Assembly (NCBI GenBank): GCA_023401925.1
Contig: JAEXDA010000073.1
Coordinates: forward strand, 123,118-187,117
Direction of reading: 5' to 3'
DNA length: 64,000 nt
Source: Bacillota bacterium
Lineage (GTDB): Bacteria > Bacillota > UBA4882 > UBA8346
Below the pieces are notes generated by a model. It was not told the origin of the DNA. It made no database searches and saw only the letters and a program-made list of their open reading frames with translations. Both the position numbers and the translations under genes were made by a program. Every line of letters begins with the position of its first letter. Positions within the stretch are counted from its first letter, which is position 1. Positions 25,782 through 34,919 of this stretch are shown one piece after another.

Positions 25782-26294
25782 ATGATGGATTTTTTCAGTG
25801 TGCTTGAACAGCGTTATAGCGTTCGCTCTTATCGCCCTGACCCGGTTGAAGCTGAGAAACTGGAACAGATTATGGAAGCGGCCAGGTTGGCTCCCACGGC
25901 ATGTAACCGCCAGGCATTTAAGGTTATAGTGGTTTCAACAAAAGGAAGACAGGATGAATTAAAGAAAATATATCCCAAAGATTGGTTTGGTGAGGCCCCC
26001 AATGTCCTTTGCGTTTGTTCAACTCCGGGAGAAAATTGGGTCCGGAAGGATGGTAAAAATTATTCTGATGTGGACGCGGCCATTGTGATGGATCACATGA
26101 TCTTGGCAGCCACAGCTTTGGGTTTGGGTACTTGTTGGATTGGCGCTTTTGATCTGGAGGCAGCCCGGAATGTGTTGGGTTTGGACAATTCGATGGAGCC
26201 GGTGGCATTTACACCTTTAGGATATGCTAAAGGATTTGCCCCTAATAAATCCAGAAAATCCGTTGCGGACTTGGTAATCAATTTCGAAGATTAA
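25782..26294 (+). CDS. Nitroreductase-family protein
   Basis: This is a 170-residue FMN-dependent oxidoreductase of the short nitroreductase type. The motifs are QRYSVRSYRPDPV (FMN phosphate-binding arginines), ARLAPTACNRQAFKVIVV, and the later DAAIVMDHMILAATALGLGTCWIGAFD and PLGYAKG. It reduces nitro groups, quinones or flavins with NAD(P)H. AAGGAGGAAT precedes two adjacent ATG codons (25782 and 25785). It follows the FMN reductase by 71 bases and probably shares its HxlR control. Confidence 0.92.
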   Translation: MMDFFSVLEQRYSVRSYRPDPVEAEKLEQIMEAARLAPTACNRQAFKVIVVSTKGRQDELKKIYPKDWFGEAPNVLCVCSTPGENWVRKDGKNYSDVDAAIVMDHMILAATALGLGTCWIGAFDLEAARNVLGLDNSMEPVAFTPLGYAKGFAPNKSRKSVADLVINFED

Positions 26295-26339
26295 GTGGCA
26301 AAAGTTTTATGTATGGCAAGGAGTAAGCGGGGGAAATGG

Positions 26340-27242
26340 ATGAAGAAATATATCGTTTATCAAATCGATTCATTTACCAAAGAAGCTTTTCAAGGCAATC
26401 CTGCCGGAGTGGTTCTTGATGCGGATGGTTTAACAGAGATGCAAATGCAAAGGATCGCTCGGGAGTTGAATAACTCGGAGACTTCGTTTTTATTTTCGCC
26501 GGATGGAAAAGAGTGTGACGGTGTGATACGCTATTTTACTCCTAAAATTGAGGTCCCAACTTGCGGGCATGCCACGATTGCCGCAATGTATGCCAAAGCG
26601 GTTGAGGAAAATTTGGGAAGCTCCATGTATCGAATGCGAACCCGGATAGGTATATTGCCATTTGAAATCATAAAAACCGATACCGATTATAAAGTGGTTA
26701 TGACCCAAGGGAAAATTGAATTTGGAACGGTTTTTGAAAGCGAATTCAAGGCTAGGATAACCCAAGCCTTGGATTTAAAAGAAGAGGATTTATACGAGAA
26801 TTGTCCAATTCAAATGGTTTCGACGGGACATTCAAAAGTGATGATTGGCATCAAAAATAGAGCGCGATTGAACCAATTGGCGCCTCATTTTGATAACCTG
26901 GCCGACTTAAGCCGGTTCGTTGGTTGTAACGGTTATTTTGTCTTTACTTTGGATTCTGATTCTGAGGACGTTTTGACTTACGGAAGAATGTTTGCGCCAG
27001 CCATTGGAATCAATGAAGATCCGGTCACCGGCAATGCGAATGGACCGCTAGGAGCTTACCTGGTCCATCATAGATTGGTTGATGATTCAAGGAGTGAGTT
27101 TAATTTTAAAGGCAAACAAGGCGAAGCCATCCATCGAACAGGGACAGTTGAAGTAAAAGTTAAAATCGCAAACCATCAACCGGTTGAAGTGAAAATAGCG
27201 GGAGAAGCGGTAATTGTGTTCAAAACGGAAATTGAGATCTAA
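26340..27242 (+). CDS. PhzF-family isomerase/epimerase
   Basis: This is a 300-residue protein with the two-lobed diaminopimelate-epimerase fold. The motifs are YQIDSFTKEAFQGNPAGVV, catalytic Glu47 in NNSETSFLF, PTCGHATIAA, and NEDPVTGNANGPLGAYL. PhzF proteins catalyse proton shifts on small metabolites, such as the isomerisation step in phenazine synthesis. No other phenazine genes are present, so the substrate here is unknown. The ATG at 26340 is preferred because the family starts at this position and a GGGGG site precedes it; a frame start at 26295 would add 15 unconserved residues. Confidence 0.9.
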   Translation: MKKYIVYQIDSFTKEAFQGNPAGVVLDADGLTEMQMQRIARELNNSETSFLFSPDGKECDGVIRYFTPKIEVPTCGHATIAAMYAKAVEENLGSSMYRMRTRIGILPFEIIKTDTDYKVVMTQGKIEFGTVFESEFKARITQALDLKEEDLYENCPIQMVSTGHSKVMIGIKNRARLNQLAPHFDNLADLSRFVGCNGYFVFTLDSDSEDVLTYGRMFAPAIGINEDPVTGNANGPLGAYLVHHRLVDDSRSEFNFKGKQGEAIHRTGTVEVKVKIANHQPVEVKIAGEAVIVFKTEIEI

Positions 27243-27386
27243 AAGAGGGTGTTTAAAAGTTTCCCAACAGGAATGAAATGACCGTCAAGCACTTGGACGG
27301 CACTGATCGTGGAATACGTCGAATATCGCAAACAGTCACAAGGTTCATCGGCTTGTGTTGATTAATTCTTAGTTTGGGGGTGTAAA

Positions 27387-28186
27387 ATGCCTATCGATTC
27401 AACCGAGATTCAGACTCTGGCGCGGGAATATACTGAAACAAGCCCCAAAAATCGTGTAGCCGGGCTGGATAATTTGCAATTGTTTGATAGTCCTTTACTG
27501 GCGGTGGCTGATGCGGGCGATCCTCTTTTTCCGGCGTTAAAAAAATCCTCGATAGTCGGACCCTCTCATATGTCGCCTAGCGAATGGCTGACTGAAGCAA
27601 CCAGTGTAGTATCCTATTTTCTTCCCTTTAGTGATAAAGTTCGAAAGGCAAACCGGATCCCCGGACTTCCTGCCAAGGAATGGTTGTATGGGAGGATCGA
27701 GGGTGAGCAGTTTAACCGCTCTCTTAGTCAGTATTTGGTTCAGTATCTAATGGATAAAGGATGTCGAGCCATAGCGCCTGGCCTTGATCGGCGGTTTAAA
27801 GTTATCAATCGAATCAGCAATTGGTCGGAGCGGCATGTCTCATTTATCGCCGGATTAGGTACCTTCAGCTTGAGCCGTTCTTTAATTACCCGGTGTGGAT
27901 CGGCCGGGAGAATCGGTAGTGTAATATCCAACCTGCATTGGAGCCGACACTCCGTCAATATCAATCATTCGATGAATACTGTACAAAATGCGGCGCTTGT
28001 ATTTTGCGGTGTCCACCCTTAGCTGTTACTGAAGGAGGGAAAGATAATCAGGTATGCGGAGAATACCTGGATCGGGTTTTAAACCGCTTTAAGCCGCGAT
28101 ATGGATGCGGAAAGTGCCAGAGCGGGGTTCCCTGTGAAGCAAAAATACCGGGTTTCTGCTGGATTCATGAATTCAAATTAAATTAA
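27387..28186 (+). pseudogene. Epoxyqueuosine-reductase-like 4Fe-4S protein, frameshifted
   Basis: The first frame (27387 to about 27935) encodes the N-terminal reductase part (AGLGTFSLSRSLITRCGSAGRIGSVISNL). Homology then continues one frame over as LEPTLRQYQSFDEYCTKCGACILRCPPLAV and a C-terminal GCGKCQSGVPCEAKIPGF to 28186. A one-base loss near 27934-27937 explains the switch. Restored, the protein would be about 266 residues with a CxxCxxCxxxCP ferredoxin motif and a second cysteine group. It is either a true pseudogene or an assembly indel. Family members use Fe-S clusters to pass electrons to a bound cofactor; this is the QueG-like branch without the cobalamin-specific evidence. Confidence 0.8.
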
Positions 28187-28204
28187 AAGTTGGTAAAGAA
28201 ATAG

Positions 28205-28325
28205 GATAAATATGAAACATCGGGGTTTGATGTTGAAGAAAAGGCCAGATTGCGTAAGGAAGTACTTCATGTAACCTGTCAAAAGGCTTTTGAAATGGGA
28301 TTGAAATTTATCGGGGGGAAAAGTA
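28205..28325 (+). pseudogene. 3' remnant of an unknown coding region
   Basis: An in-frame stretch reads DKYETSGFDVEEKARLRKEV followed by LHVTCQKAFEMGLKFIGGK, directly against the start of the flavin oxidoreductase gene. It has the composition and helix pattern of a protein C-terminus but no start codon; a stop lies just upstream at 28202. It may be the tail of a flavodoxin-like protein whose front was deleted. This is an inference from composition only. Confidence 0.4.
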
Positions 28326-29336
28326 ATGTCTTATATGTTGGAACCTATTCAAGTGGGTCGACACACTTTGAAAAACCGGCTGGTTATGCCGCCGATGGCG
28401 ACGGCGAAGGCTAATTTTGATGGTAAAGTAAGTCAGGGTCTGTTGGATTACTATGGAGAGAAGTCTGAGGGAGGAAACTTTTCGCTGGTTATCATTGAAC
28501 ACAGTTTTATTGCGCCGGAAGGAAAAGCCAGCGAAAATCAACTTTCAATTGCAGAGGATTCGGTAATTGACGGGTTACGCCAATTGGCGCAGGTCATTCA
28601 TAAAAATGGTTCGAAATGTATCATCCAAATGAATCACGCCGGAAGCGCCGCCAAGGAAGTAATTACCGGTTTTACCCCGGTAGGGCCTTCTGCAGTGCCC
28701 AACCCCCGTTTAGGGTCAACCCCCCGGGAATTAAAAGCCGATGAAATTGATCAGTTGGTGACGGGATTCGCAACTGCCGCTCGCCGAGGTATAGCAGCCG
28801 GCTTCGACGGGGTAGAGATTCATTCAGCCCATGGATATTTGTTAAATCAATTTTTTTCGCCTTTGACCAATAAACGAAAGGATCTTTACGGAGGAGACAT
28901 CAGAAACCGGATTCGCATTCACCAAAAAGTGATTGGGGCTGTTCGGGCGGCAGTAGGCGATGAATCCCTGATTTTGCTTAGATTGGGGGCTTCCGATTTT
29001 ATATCTGGAGGAAGTACTATCGAAGATAGTCAACTGGCAGCCGAAGAATTTGAAAAAGCCGGCATGGATATCCTCGATATTTCCGGAGGGTTCTCGGGAT
29101 ATAACGTACCGGGCATTCCCTATAGCCCTGAAAATCAAGGATATTTTGCTCCCCTCAGCCAAGCGGTGAAGAAGGTCGTCTCTTTGCCCGTCATACTCAC
29201 GGGCGGAATCATGGAAGCCCAGGCTGGTGAAAAACTATTGGCCGAAGGCAAAGCCGATATGATTGGAGTCGGTCGGGCGGTGTTCAATGACTCCGATTGG
29301 GCGCGGCGGACTATAGAAAGTTTAAGGCTAAACTAA
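28326..29336 (+). CDS. NADH:flavin oxidoreductase, old yellow enzyme family
   Basis: This is a 336-residue FMN-dependent ene-reductase TIM barrel. The typical segments are LEPIQVGRHTLKNRLVMPPMATAKA, QMNHAGSAA, FDGVEIHSAHGYLLNQFFSPLTNKRKDLYGG and LTGGIMEAQAGEKLLAEGKADMIGVGRAVFND. Its length is that of a single-domain enzyme, without the Fe-S and FAD domains of the longer 2,4-dienoyl-CoA-reductase type. GGGGGGAAAAG precedes the ATG. It is intact although the genes on both sides are damaged. It probably reduces activated C=C bonds of electrophiles, in line with HxlR-type control of the cluster. Confidence 0.92.
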   Translation: MSYMLEPIQVGRHTLKNRLVMPPMATAKANFDGKVSQGLLDYYGEKSEGGNFSLVIIEHSFIAPEGKASENQLSIAEDSVIDGLRQLAQVIHKNGSKCIIQMNHAGSAAKEVITGFTPVGPSAVPNPRLGSTPRELKADEIDQLVTGFATAARRGIAAGFDGVEIHSAHGYLLNQFFSPLTNKRKDLYGGDIRNRIRIHQKVIGAVRAAVGDESLILLRLGASDFISGGSTIEDSQLAAEEFEKAGMDILDISGGFSGYNVPGIPYSPENQGYFAPLSQAVKKVVSLPVILTGGIMEAQAGEKLLAEGKADMIGVGRAVFNDSDWARRTIESLRLN

Positions 29337-29415
29337 TAAATCAAACTACCACAGAAACTTTCTTTCATAAAAAATTTAAATTACATCGAAGGAGGAAAAA
29401 CCAAAGCTTACGGTT

Positions 29416-30176
29416 TTGGTTGGAATCCAAATGAGGATCGATAATCAAGTCGAGATGTTGGAAGTTGAAATGAATGTGATGTCCGGAACAAGTATCATCT
29501 ATCCAACGATTATCCGGGATGCTCAGGAATTGATTTTAGTAGATACCGGTTTTCCGGGGCAATTGTCCAAGTTGAGCCAGGCAATGGATAAAGCCGCTGC
29601 ATCTGTGAAAGCTATTACCCGCATTATTCTTACCCATCAAGATATTGATCATATCGGAAGTTTGCCGGGTATTTTAGAAACCTCCGGCAATAAAATTGAA
29701 GTGATTTGCCATCAAGAGGAGAAACCTTATATTCAAGGTGAGAAACGTGCTATTAAATTGACCCCGGAGCGTTTTGCCCAAATCGATGCCATGCCGGAAC
29801 CTCAAAGGAAAATCATGCAATGGATGGATGAGAATTTCCCCAAAGCGCCGGTTGATAAAGCAGTGCTGGATGGAGAAGAATTGCCGTACGCAGGGGGAAT
29901 CGTTGTAATCCATACGCCAGGCCATACTCCGGGGCACATCTGTTTGTTTTTAAAAAAGAGCCGGACATTGGTTGCCGGCGATGCTCTCAATGTTGTTGAA
30001 GGGAACCTTGTAGGGCCTAATCCGCAACATACTTTTGACATCAAACTGGGGCTATACAATCTTTATTAAAATTGACCCGGTATGACATTGAGGCGGTTAT
30101 CAGTTATCATGGCGGTTTATATCGAGGCGATATCCGGGGGCGTATTGCTGAACTTGCCGCTGGATCCGGTATTTGA
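29416..30176 (+). pseudogene. Metallo-beta-lactamase-fold hydrolase, damaged
   Basis: The metal-binding motifs are visible (LTHQDIDHIGSLPG, HTPGHTPGHICLF, VAGDALN). The frame stops at 30069, but homology continues one frame over as AIQSLLKLTRYDIEAVISYH and GGLYRGDIRGRIAEL to 30176, so one base is missing near 30048. The start is also damaged. A good site, GGAGG at 29391-29395, is followed by AAAAACCA-AAGCTTACG, where an ATG would be expected before the Lys-Leu-Thr codons; the next ATG (29431) is too far away. About 250 residues if restored. It is probably not expressed as intact protein unless these are sequencing errors. Confidence 0.75.
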
Positions 30177-30206
30177 TCCTTCATTACCCGTAAAATGATA
30201 ATGGTT

Positions 30207-31160
30207 TCAGTTTAATTGGATTTCGCCATTATTTTTAAGTTGATATTGATGGGTGGACAAATCTTTGCCTAGCTTAAAAAGAGCTAGGTCTTTTTGTTTG
30301 GCCTCAATCATCAGATCGAAATCCTGTCCGTTGGAGCGGGCAATGTTTAAGAAATCCATAGCCCTGTCTACCTCGATAAAGTCGGCATGAGTGCGCGGAT
30401 CATCCGGGACTTTAGGACTGGAGATATGGATTTTAGGAAGGGCTCCTTTCCAGGTAAGAAAAATTTCTGGCATTAGTTCCGAAATCTCTTCTCCCTGATT
30501 GAGAATTTGGTGGTGGTGGATATCCAGAACCATCGGGATCGAGAGTTCCTGGGCCAAATGGAGTACTTCTGCAGCATTGTAACACCGGTCATCATTTTCA
30601 ATGACAATCCGGCTTCGAATTCCAGCCGGAAGTTCCTTGAATTGGGTTTTGAACCTGGTTAAAGCCAATTTCTTGTCCTCATATTTCCCGCCTGCATGCA
30701 TGACCAATTTAACCTCTTCTCCTAGCTTCATAGCTTCGATTATTCTCAAGTGGTATTCTAAGTCAATCCGGGAAGCTTTTTGAACCTCAGGGTGAGGACT
30801 ATTTAACAACGTAAAATGATCAGGGTGAAGACTGACCCGTATTTGATGCCTTTTAACAAAAGAGCCGATTTCCTCAAAGGCATCTTTTAGATCGGCAATG
30901 TAGTCCCACCCATGAAATTGAGGATGGGTACATAGCGGAACAAGTTTCGATGTAAAACGGTAAACCTTAATATCATCGTAAGCATTGGCTTTAAGAATCC
31001 GTAAAGTATTCTCTAAATTTTCACGGGCGATCCGGATCAGCCGGTTAATTTGGTTGGAATATCCTTCAATCCGGTTGATGTTTTTCAAAGTGACGGTTTT
31101 TGAAGGGGAACAATTTTCTAAGCGCAGTGCGATAGCGACATAACCCAGGCGGATTCTCAT
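30207..31160 (-). CDS. uvsE: UV damage endonuclease UvsE/UvdE
   Basis: This is a 317-residue TIM-barrel, metal-dependent endonuclease that nicks DNA 5' of UV photoproducts and starts an alternative excision-repair route. The family features are RIRLGYVAIALRLENCSPSKT, VYRFTSKLVPLCTHP, VSLHPDHFTLLNSP, KLVMHAGGKYEDK, RIVIENDD and MVLDIHHHQI, which supply the metal-binding His, Glu and Asp residues. The ATG at 31160 is preferred over upstream ATGs because GAAGG precedes it with 7-base spacing. Spore-formers commonly carry this gene. It is divergent from the S9 peptidase gene. Confidence 0.93.
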   Translation of the reverse strand: MRIRLGYVAIALRLENCSPSKTVTLKNINRIEGYSNQINRLIRIARENLENTLRILKANAYDDIKVYRFTSKLVPLCTHPQFHGWDYIADLKDAFEEIGSFVKRHQIRVSLHPDHFTLLNSPHPEVQKASRIDLEYHLRIIEAMKLGEEVKLVMHAGGKYEDKKLALTRFKTQFKELPAGIRSRIVIENDDRCYNAAEVLHLAQELSIPMVLDIHHHQILNQGEEISELMPEIFLTWKGALPKIHISSPKVPDDPRTHADFIEVDRAMDFLNIARSNGQDFDLMIEAKQKDLALFKLGKDLSTHQYQLKNNGEIQLN

Positions 31161-31272
31161 TATCATACCTTCTTTAACTTTTCTGGTCATCATCATCTAT
31201 TTTTTTAATAAGATATATACGGATATGATAATTTTTTTTAAACGAGCAGGCACGCCGATAGGGGGCAAAGAT

Positions 31273-33105
31273 ATGAACCCGTCATTATCAAAGGGAGAAA
31301 TTCCGCTAGAGAATTTTTTCCGAAATCCCGATAAAAGTAGCTATCAAATATCTCCTGATGGAACCCAACTCTCTTTTTTGAGTCCTTATCAAAACCGGAT
31401 GAATGTTTTTGTACAAAAACTTTATACCGGGGTGACCGAGCGGGTCACTTCCGAAACCAAGCGGGATATTGCAAGTTATTTGTGGAAAGGGAACCACCGG
31501 ATCATTTATCGCAAAGATTTTAATGGGGACGAGAATTTTCACATTGTTGCCGTTGATTGGAATGGGAAGAACCTGAGAGATTTGACGCCATTTCCCGGAG
31601 TCCGGGCTGAAATCTATGACGATTTGGAAGAACAGGAAAATGAAATAATTATCGGCCTCAATCAGCGAAATCGTCAAATATTTGACGTCTACCGCCTCAA
31701 TGTCTTCAGTGGGGAATTAAAAATGGTGGCCGAAAATCCCGGCAACATTGAGGGATGGTTAACGGACCATCAGGGCAGAGTTCGCATCGCAGTGGCTTAC
31801 GACGGTACAAATAATATTCTGTTATACCGGGAAAATGAGGACCAGTCCTTTCAGCCGGTATTGACCACCAGTTTTCAGGTAACTGTTAATCCTTTATTTT
31901 TTGCATGGAATGACAGAACGGTTTATGCGTCATCCAATATGAATCGGGATAAAACAGCGATTGTGGAATTGGATCCTGCCAGTGGACAGGAAATATCTTC
32001 AATTTTTGAAGAACCCGAGGTTGATGTATCCAATTTACATTACTCCCGGAAACGTAAAGTATTGACCTATATCGCCTATACCACTTGGAAACCTAAATTT
32101 AAATTCTTAGATTCCTATACGGAACAAATTTTTCATAAAATCCGCCGTCATTTGCCCCAGGATGAGATAGCAATGGTGGATCATAGTAAAAATGAAGATT
32201 TATATATCTTGCGGCAATATAGTGATCGTTCCAGGGGTAATTATTATTTATACGATGCTGTCCGTGATCAGATGACTCATTTGGGAGCCATCAGTCCCTG
32301 GCTCCCGGAAAAGCTAATGGGTGAGATGAAACCGATTGTTTATATGTCCCGGGACGGTCTCTTGATTCATGGATATATTACCTTGCCCCGCGGCATGGGA
32401 ACAAAAAGTTTGCCGGTCGTGGTCAATCCCCATGGCGGACCTTGGTCCAGGGATAATTGGGGTTTTAATGCCGAAGCTCAATTTTTGGCCAACCGGGGTT
32501 TTGCGGTACTTCAGATTAATTTCCGAGGTTCTACCGGATATGGGCGGAAGTTTTGGGAAGCTTCGTTCAAACAGTGGGGGCGGAAAATGCAGGATGATAT
32601 CAGTGATGGTGTGAGCTGGGTGATTAAACAAGGAATTGCCAATCCGAAGCAGATTGCCATTTATGGTGGAAGTTACGGGGGATATGCTACGCTGGCCGGT
32701 TTAACCTTCACACCGGACTTATATGCCTGCGGGGTCGACTATTGCGGTGTATCCAATCTTTTTACCTTTATGAATACAATCCCCCCTTATTGGAAACCGA
32801 CCCTTGAACGGTTTTATATGATGGTGGGAAACCCGGAAAAAGATCAAGAGCTCCTTCATGAGGTCTCCCCGGTTTTCCACGCGGATAAAATTCAAGTCCC
32901 GCTTTTGGTAGTCCAGGGCGCTCAGGATCCCAGGGTGAATATCAATGAAGCCAACCAGATCGTGGAAGCTCTTCGCAAGCGGGGAGTGAAGGTGGAATAT
33001 CTGATCAAGGAAAACGAAGGCCATGGCTTTCATAATGAGGAGAATCGCTTTGATTTCTATCGAGCCATGGAGGTTTTTTTAAAGCGGAATATGGGAGAAA
33101 ATTGA
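31273..33105 (+). CDS. Prolyl-oligopeptidase-family (S9) serine peptidase
   Basis: This is a 610-residue cytoplasmic peptidase with no signal peptide. The first 350 residues form a WD-like propeller (SYQISPDGTQLSFLSPYQNRM). The last 250 form an alpha/beta-hydrolase with the triad Ser467 (YGGSYGGYA), Asp552 (GAQDPRVN) and His584 (NEGHGFHNE). It matches the acylaminoacyl/dipeptidyl-peptidase branch that trims short peptides or N-acyl-peptides. The ATG at 31273 follows GGGGG; the in-frame ATG at 31225 adds an unlikely leader. It is transcribed away from uvsE and convergent to rhaT. Confidence 0.92.
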   Translation: MNPSLSKGEIPLENFFRNPDKSSYQISPDGTQLSFLSPYQNRMNVFVQKLYTGVTERVTSETKRDIASYLWKGNHRIIYRKDFNGDENFHIVAVDWNGKNLRDLTPFPGVRAEIYDDLEEQENEIIIGLNQRNRQIFDVYRLNVFSGELKMVAENPGNIEGWLTDHQGRVRIAVAYDGTNNILLYRENEDQSFQPVLTTSFQVTVNPLFFAWNDRTVYASSNMNRDKTAIVELDPASGQEISSIFEEPEVDVSNLHYSRKRKVLTYIAYTTWKPKFKFLDSYTEQIFHKIRRHLPQDEIAMVDHSKNEDLYILRQYSDRSRGNYYLYDAVRDQMTHLGAISPWLPEKLMGEMKPIVYMSRDGLLIHGYITLPRGMGTKSLPVVVNPHGGPWSRDNWGFNAEAQFLANRGFAVLQINFRGSTGYGRKFWEASFKQWGRKMQDDISDGVSWVIKQGIANPKQIAIYGGSYGGYATLAGLTFTPDLYACGVDYCGVSNLFTFMNTIPPYWKPTLERFYMMVGNPEKDQELLHEVSPVFHADKIQVPLLVVQGAQDPRVNINEANQIVEALRKRGVKVEYLIKENEGHGFHNEENRFDFYRAMEVFLKRNMGEN

Positions 33106-33179
33106 GTGCTCTGGGCTATTAAATGCAGCTGCGGAGGTTGGGATTGTTTTCATGACTTAGCACTTGAAAGGGGGTGATT

Positions 33180-34202
33180 TTAGGCCAATTTCCCAGCTGC
33201 GCTGGTGATAATGATCCCGCTTACCAGCAAAACAATTCCCGCCAGGCGCGAATAAAATGTTTTCTTGTTCAAATGATTCCATTCTCCGGTAATAATACCC
33301 AAGAGATTGGCGGCCAGGATCTGTACGCTTTGAAAGATGGGCCAGCCGATGGAAGGTCCGAATTTACCGAAATAAAGAACGGATATTCCGTAAAGAGTTG
33401 TCCCGCCGAACCAGATGAGTCCCATCAGAGCGGTGAAAGAGCAGTTGACCACGGACTTTTTAGCCCTGAAAAATTGAAAGGTGTGGTTTTTTATCAGTAG
33501 AAATGAGCAATAAATTGCGGATACTGTAAATCCTCCCAAAAGGGTAATAAACCAGGTAACATTGGAGGCATTTTGCAACTTGGCTCCGTGCAAAATGGCC
33601 AAGTTCGCCAAGGGTTTTCCTACAATTAAAGCAAAATTGAAAAATATACCAAGAATACCTGCACAGACGCAGATGAAGATTACTTTATAATGAACAGTTT
33701 TCCGTATAAGAGATTGGGGCTTGTTTTCGGAAGATGACCGGGATTCCAGTGAACTCAAGATAATTCCAAGAACGGATATGAATGCTCCACAAATGATGCA
33801 GACTCCCACCGGCTTCCATAAGCTCTCGCGATGATAAATGACAAGTGGAGAGATAGTACCCAAGACGTTCCCGATACCGATGACGATAACGGAAGTAAGA
33901 GCAATCCCAATTTCGCGGAGGCCAATCCCGAAACCAATATTCGCTAACCCCCATCCGGCTCCCAGCATGAAAATCAGTCCAAGAATCCCAAAGGGTACCA
34001 AACCGAGAATATTCCAAAAATCAGGAACCGTGGCCAATGCCAAAACAGAAGGGAAGACCAGCAGGGCCCAAAAAGAATAAGTCAACCAAGTGTTTTCCCA
34101 ATTCCAGCCCTGAATTTTTTTCATACCCACGCCGTAAGAACCGGAAAGTACACCGGAACAAATCCCGAACATTAAGCCTAGAGCGATATGAGAAATTATC
34201 AT
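33180..34202 (-). CDS. rhaT: RhaT-family L-rhamnose/proton symporter
   Basis: This is a 340-residue, ten-helix transporter close in length to RhaT of enterobacteria (344). Conserved stretches are GICSGVLSGSYGVGMKKIQGW, WENTWLTYSFWALLVFP, GAGWGLANIGFGIGLREIGIAL and QSVQILAANLLGIITGEWNH. It imports a 6-deoxysugar with protons. The ATG at 34202 has GGAGCA upstream and fits the family start; a frame start at 34277 adds 25 residues. No rhamnose catabolic genes are in this window, so it may serve a distant pathway or another sugar. Confidence 0.92.
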   Translation of the reverse strand: MIISHIALGLMFGICSGVLSGSYGVGMKKIQGWNWENTWLTYSFWALLVFPSVLALATVPDFWNILGLVPFGILGLIFMLGAGWGLANIGFGIGLREIGIALTSVIVIGIGNVLGTISPLVIYHRESLWKPVGVCIICGAFISVLGIILSSLESRSSSENKPQSLIRKTVHYKVIFICVCAGILGIFFNFALIVGKPLANLAILHGAKLQNASNVTWFITLLGGFTVSAIYCSFLLIKNHTFQFFRAKKSVVNCSFTALMGLIWFGGTTLYGISVLYFGKFGPSIGWPIFQSVQILAANLLGIITGEWNHLNKKTFYSRLAGIVLLVSGIIITSAAGKLA

Positions 34203-34484
34203 CAAGTTGCTCCATAAAATATAGAATAATAGAATCAAGCTCGATTTCATTATAACATAGTAGCTTTGGAAAGGCATTCAATAGTTGTTGAAGTTGTTAT
34301 TCTCCATGAACCAGAAAATTGAGAAAAGCGTAGCCCAACCGGGATACTATCGGGAGGGTAAAAAAACCAAACGGGAACCTTCTGTTTTGGAGTACCGTTT
34401 AAATATCAAGCAAAGAGGCAACCGGCTTCATAGATTCCCTTTCAAAATGCATACTTGATGGGGCCAAATTTTCAGCAACGGGTA

Positions 34485-34919
34485 TTAGATATTATAATAG
34501 AAAAAAGAAAACCATACCGCATGGTGTTGTTCGTCCGATGCTGCGCGGCTAAATCGTTCGGCAATCAATGAATCATCGGCTTTATCCGCAATTTCCATAT
34601 AGAAATCCACGGTTTCCTGCTCGTCTTTAAAGGCTGCCCGCAGGCCATCACGGTAATCGGCAGGGCATTCCTCGGTAATCCGGGGCCGATAATTTCTCCC
34701 GGTCATGGCGAAATAAATCTGGCTAAATTCCCGGAAATGTTTGATCTCATCTTCGCGGATTTCCCCGATAACCTTTTTTTCTTCATTGGAAGGAGCCGCT
34801 TTGACTAATTTCTGATAACAAGCAATTGCGCTATATTCCCCATTGATGGCCTTTTCAATATCAGCCTCGAGGGCGTCCCGATATTCGGGAACCATATCTT
34901 CATAGGTATAAAAATCCAT
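34485..34919 (-). CDS. Ferritin-like/rubrerythrin-type protein
   Basis: This is a 144-residue four-helix di-iron protein. Two repeats of the iron-binding pattern are visible: ADIEKAINGEYSAIACYQ with REDEIKHFREF, and AAFKDEQETVDFYMEIAD with ASDEQHHAVWF. It lacks the C-terminal rubredoxin domain of full rubrerythrins. The likely role is iron handling or peroxide defence. AAGGAGG precedes the ATG at 34919; the longer frame up to 35030 lacks a site. It stands alone between rhaT and an intergenic gap. Confidence 0.85.
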   Translation of the reverse strand: MDFYTYEDMVPEYRDALEADIEKAINGEYSAIACYQKLVKAAPSNEEKKVIGEIREDEIKHFREFSQIYFAMTGRNYRPRITEECPADYRDGLRAAFKDEQETVDFYMEIADKADDSLIAERFSRAASDEQHHAVWFSFFYYNI

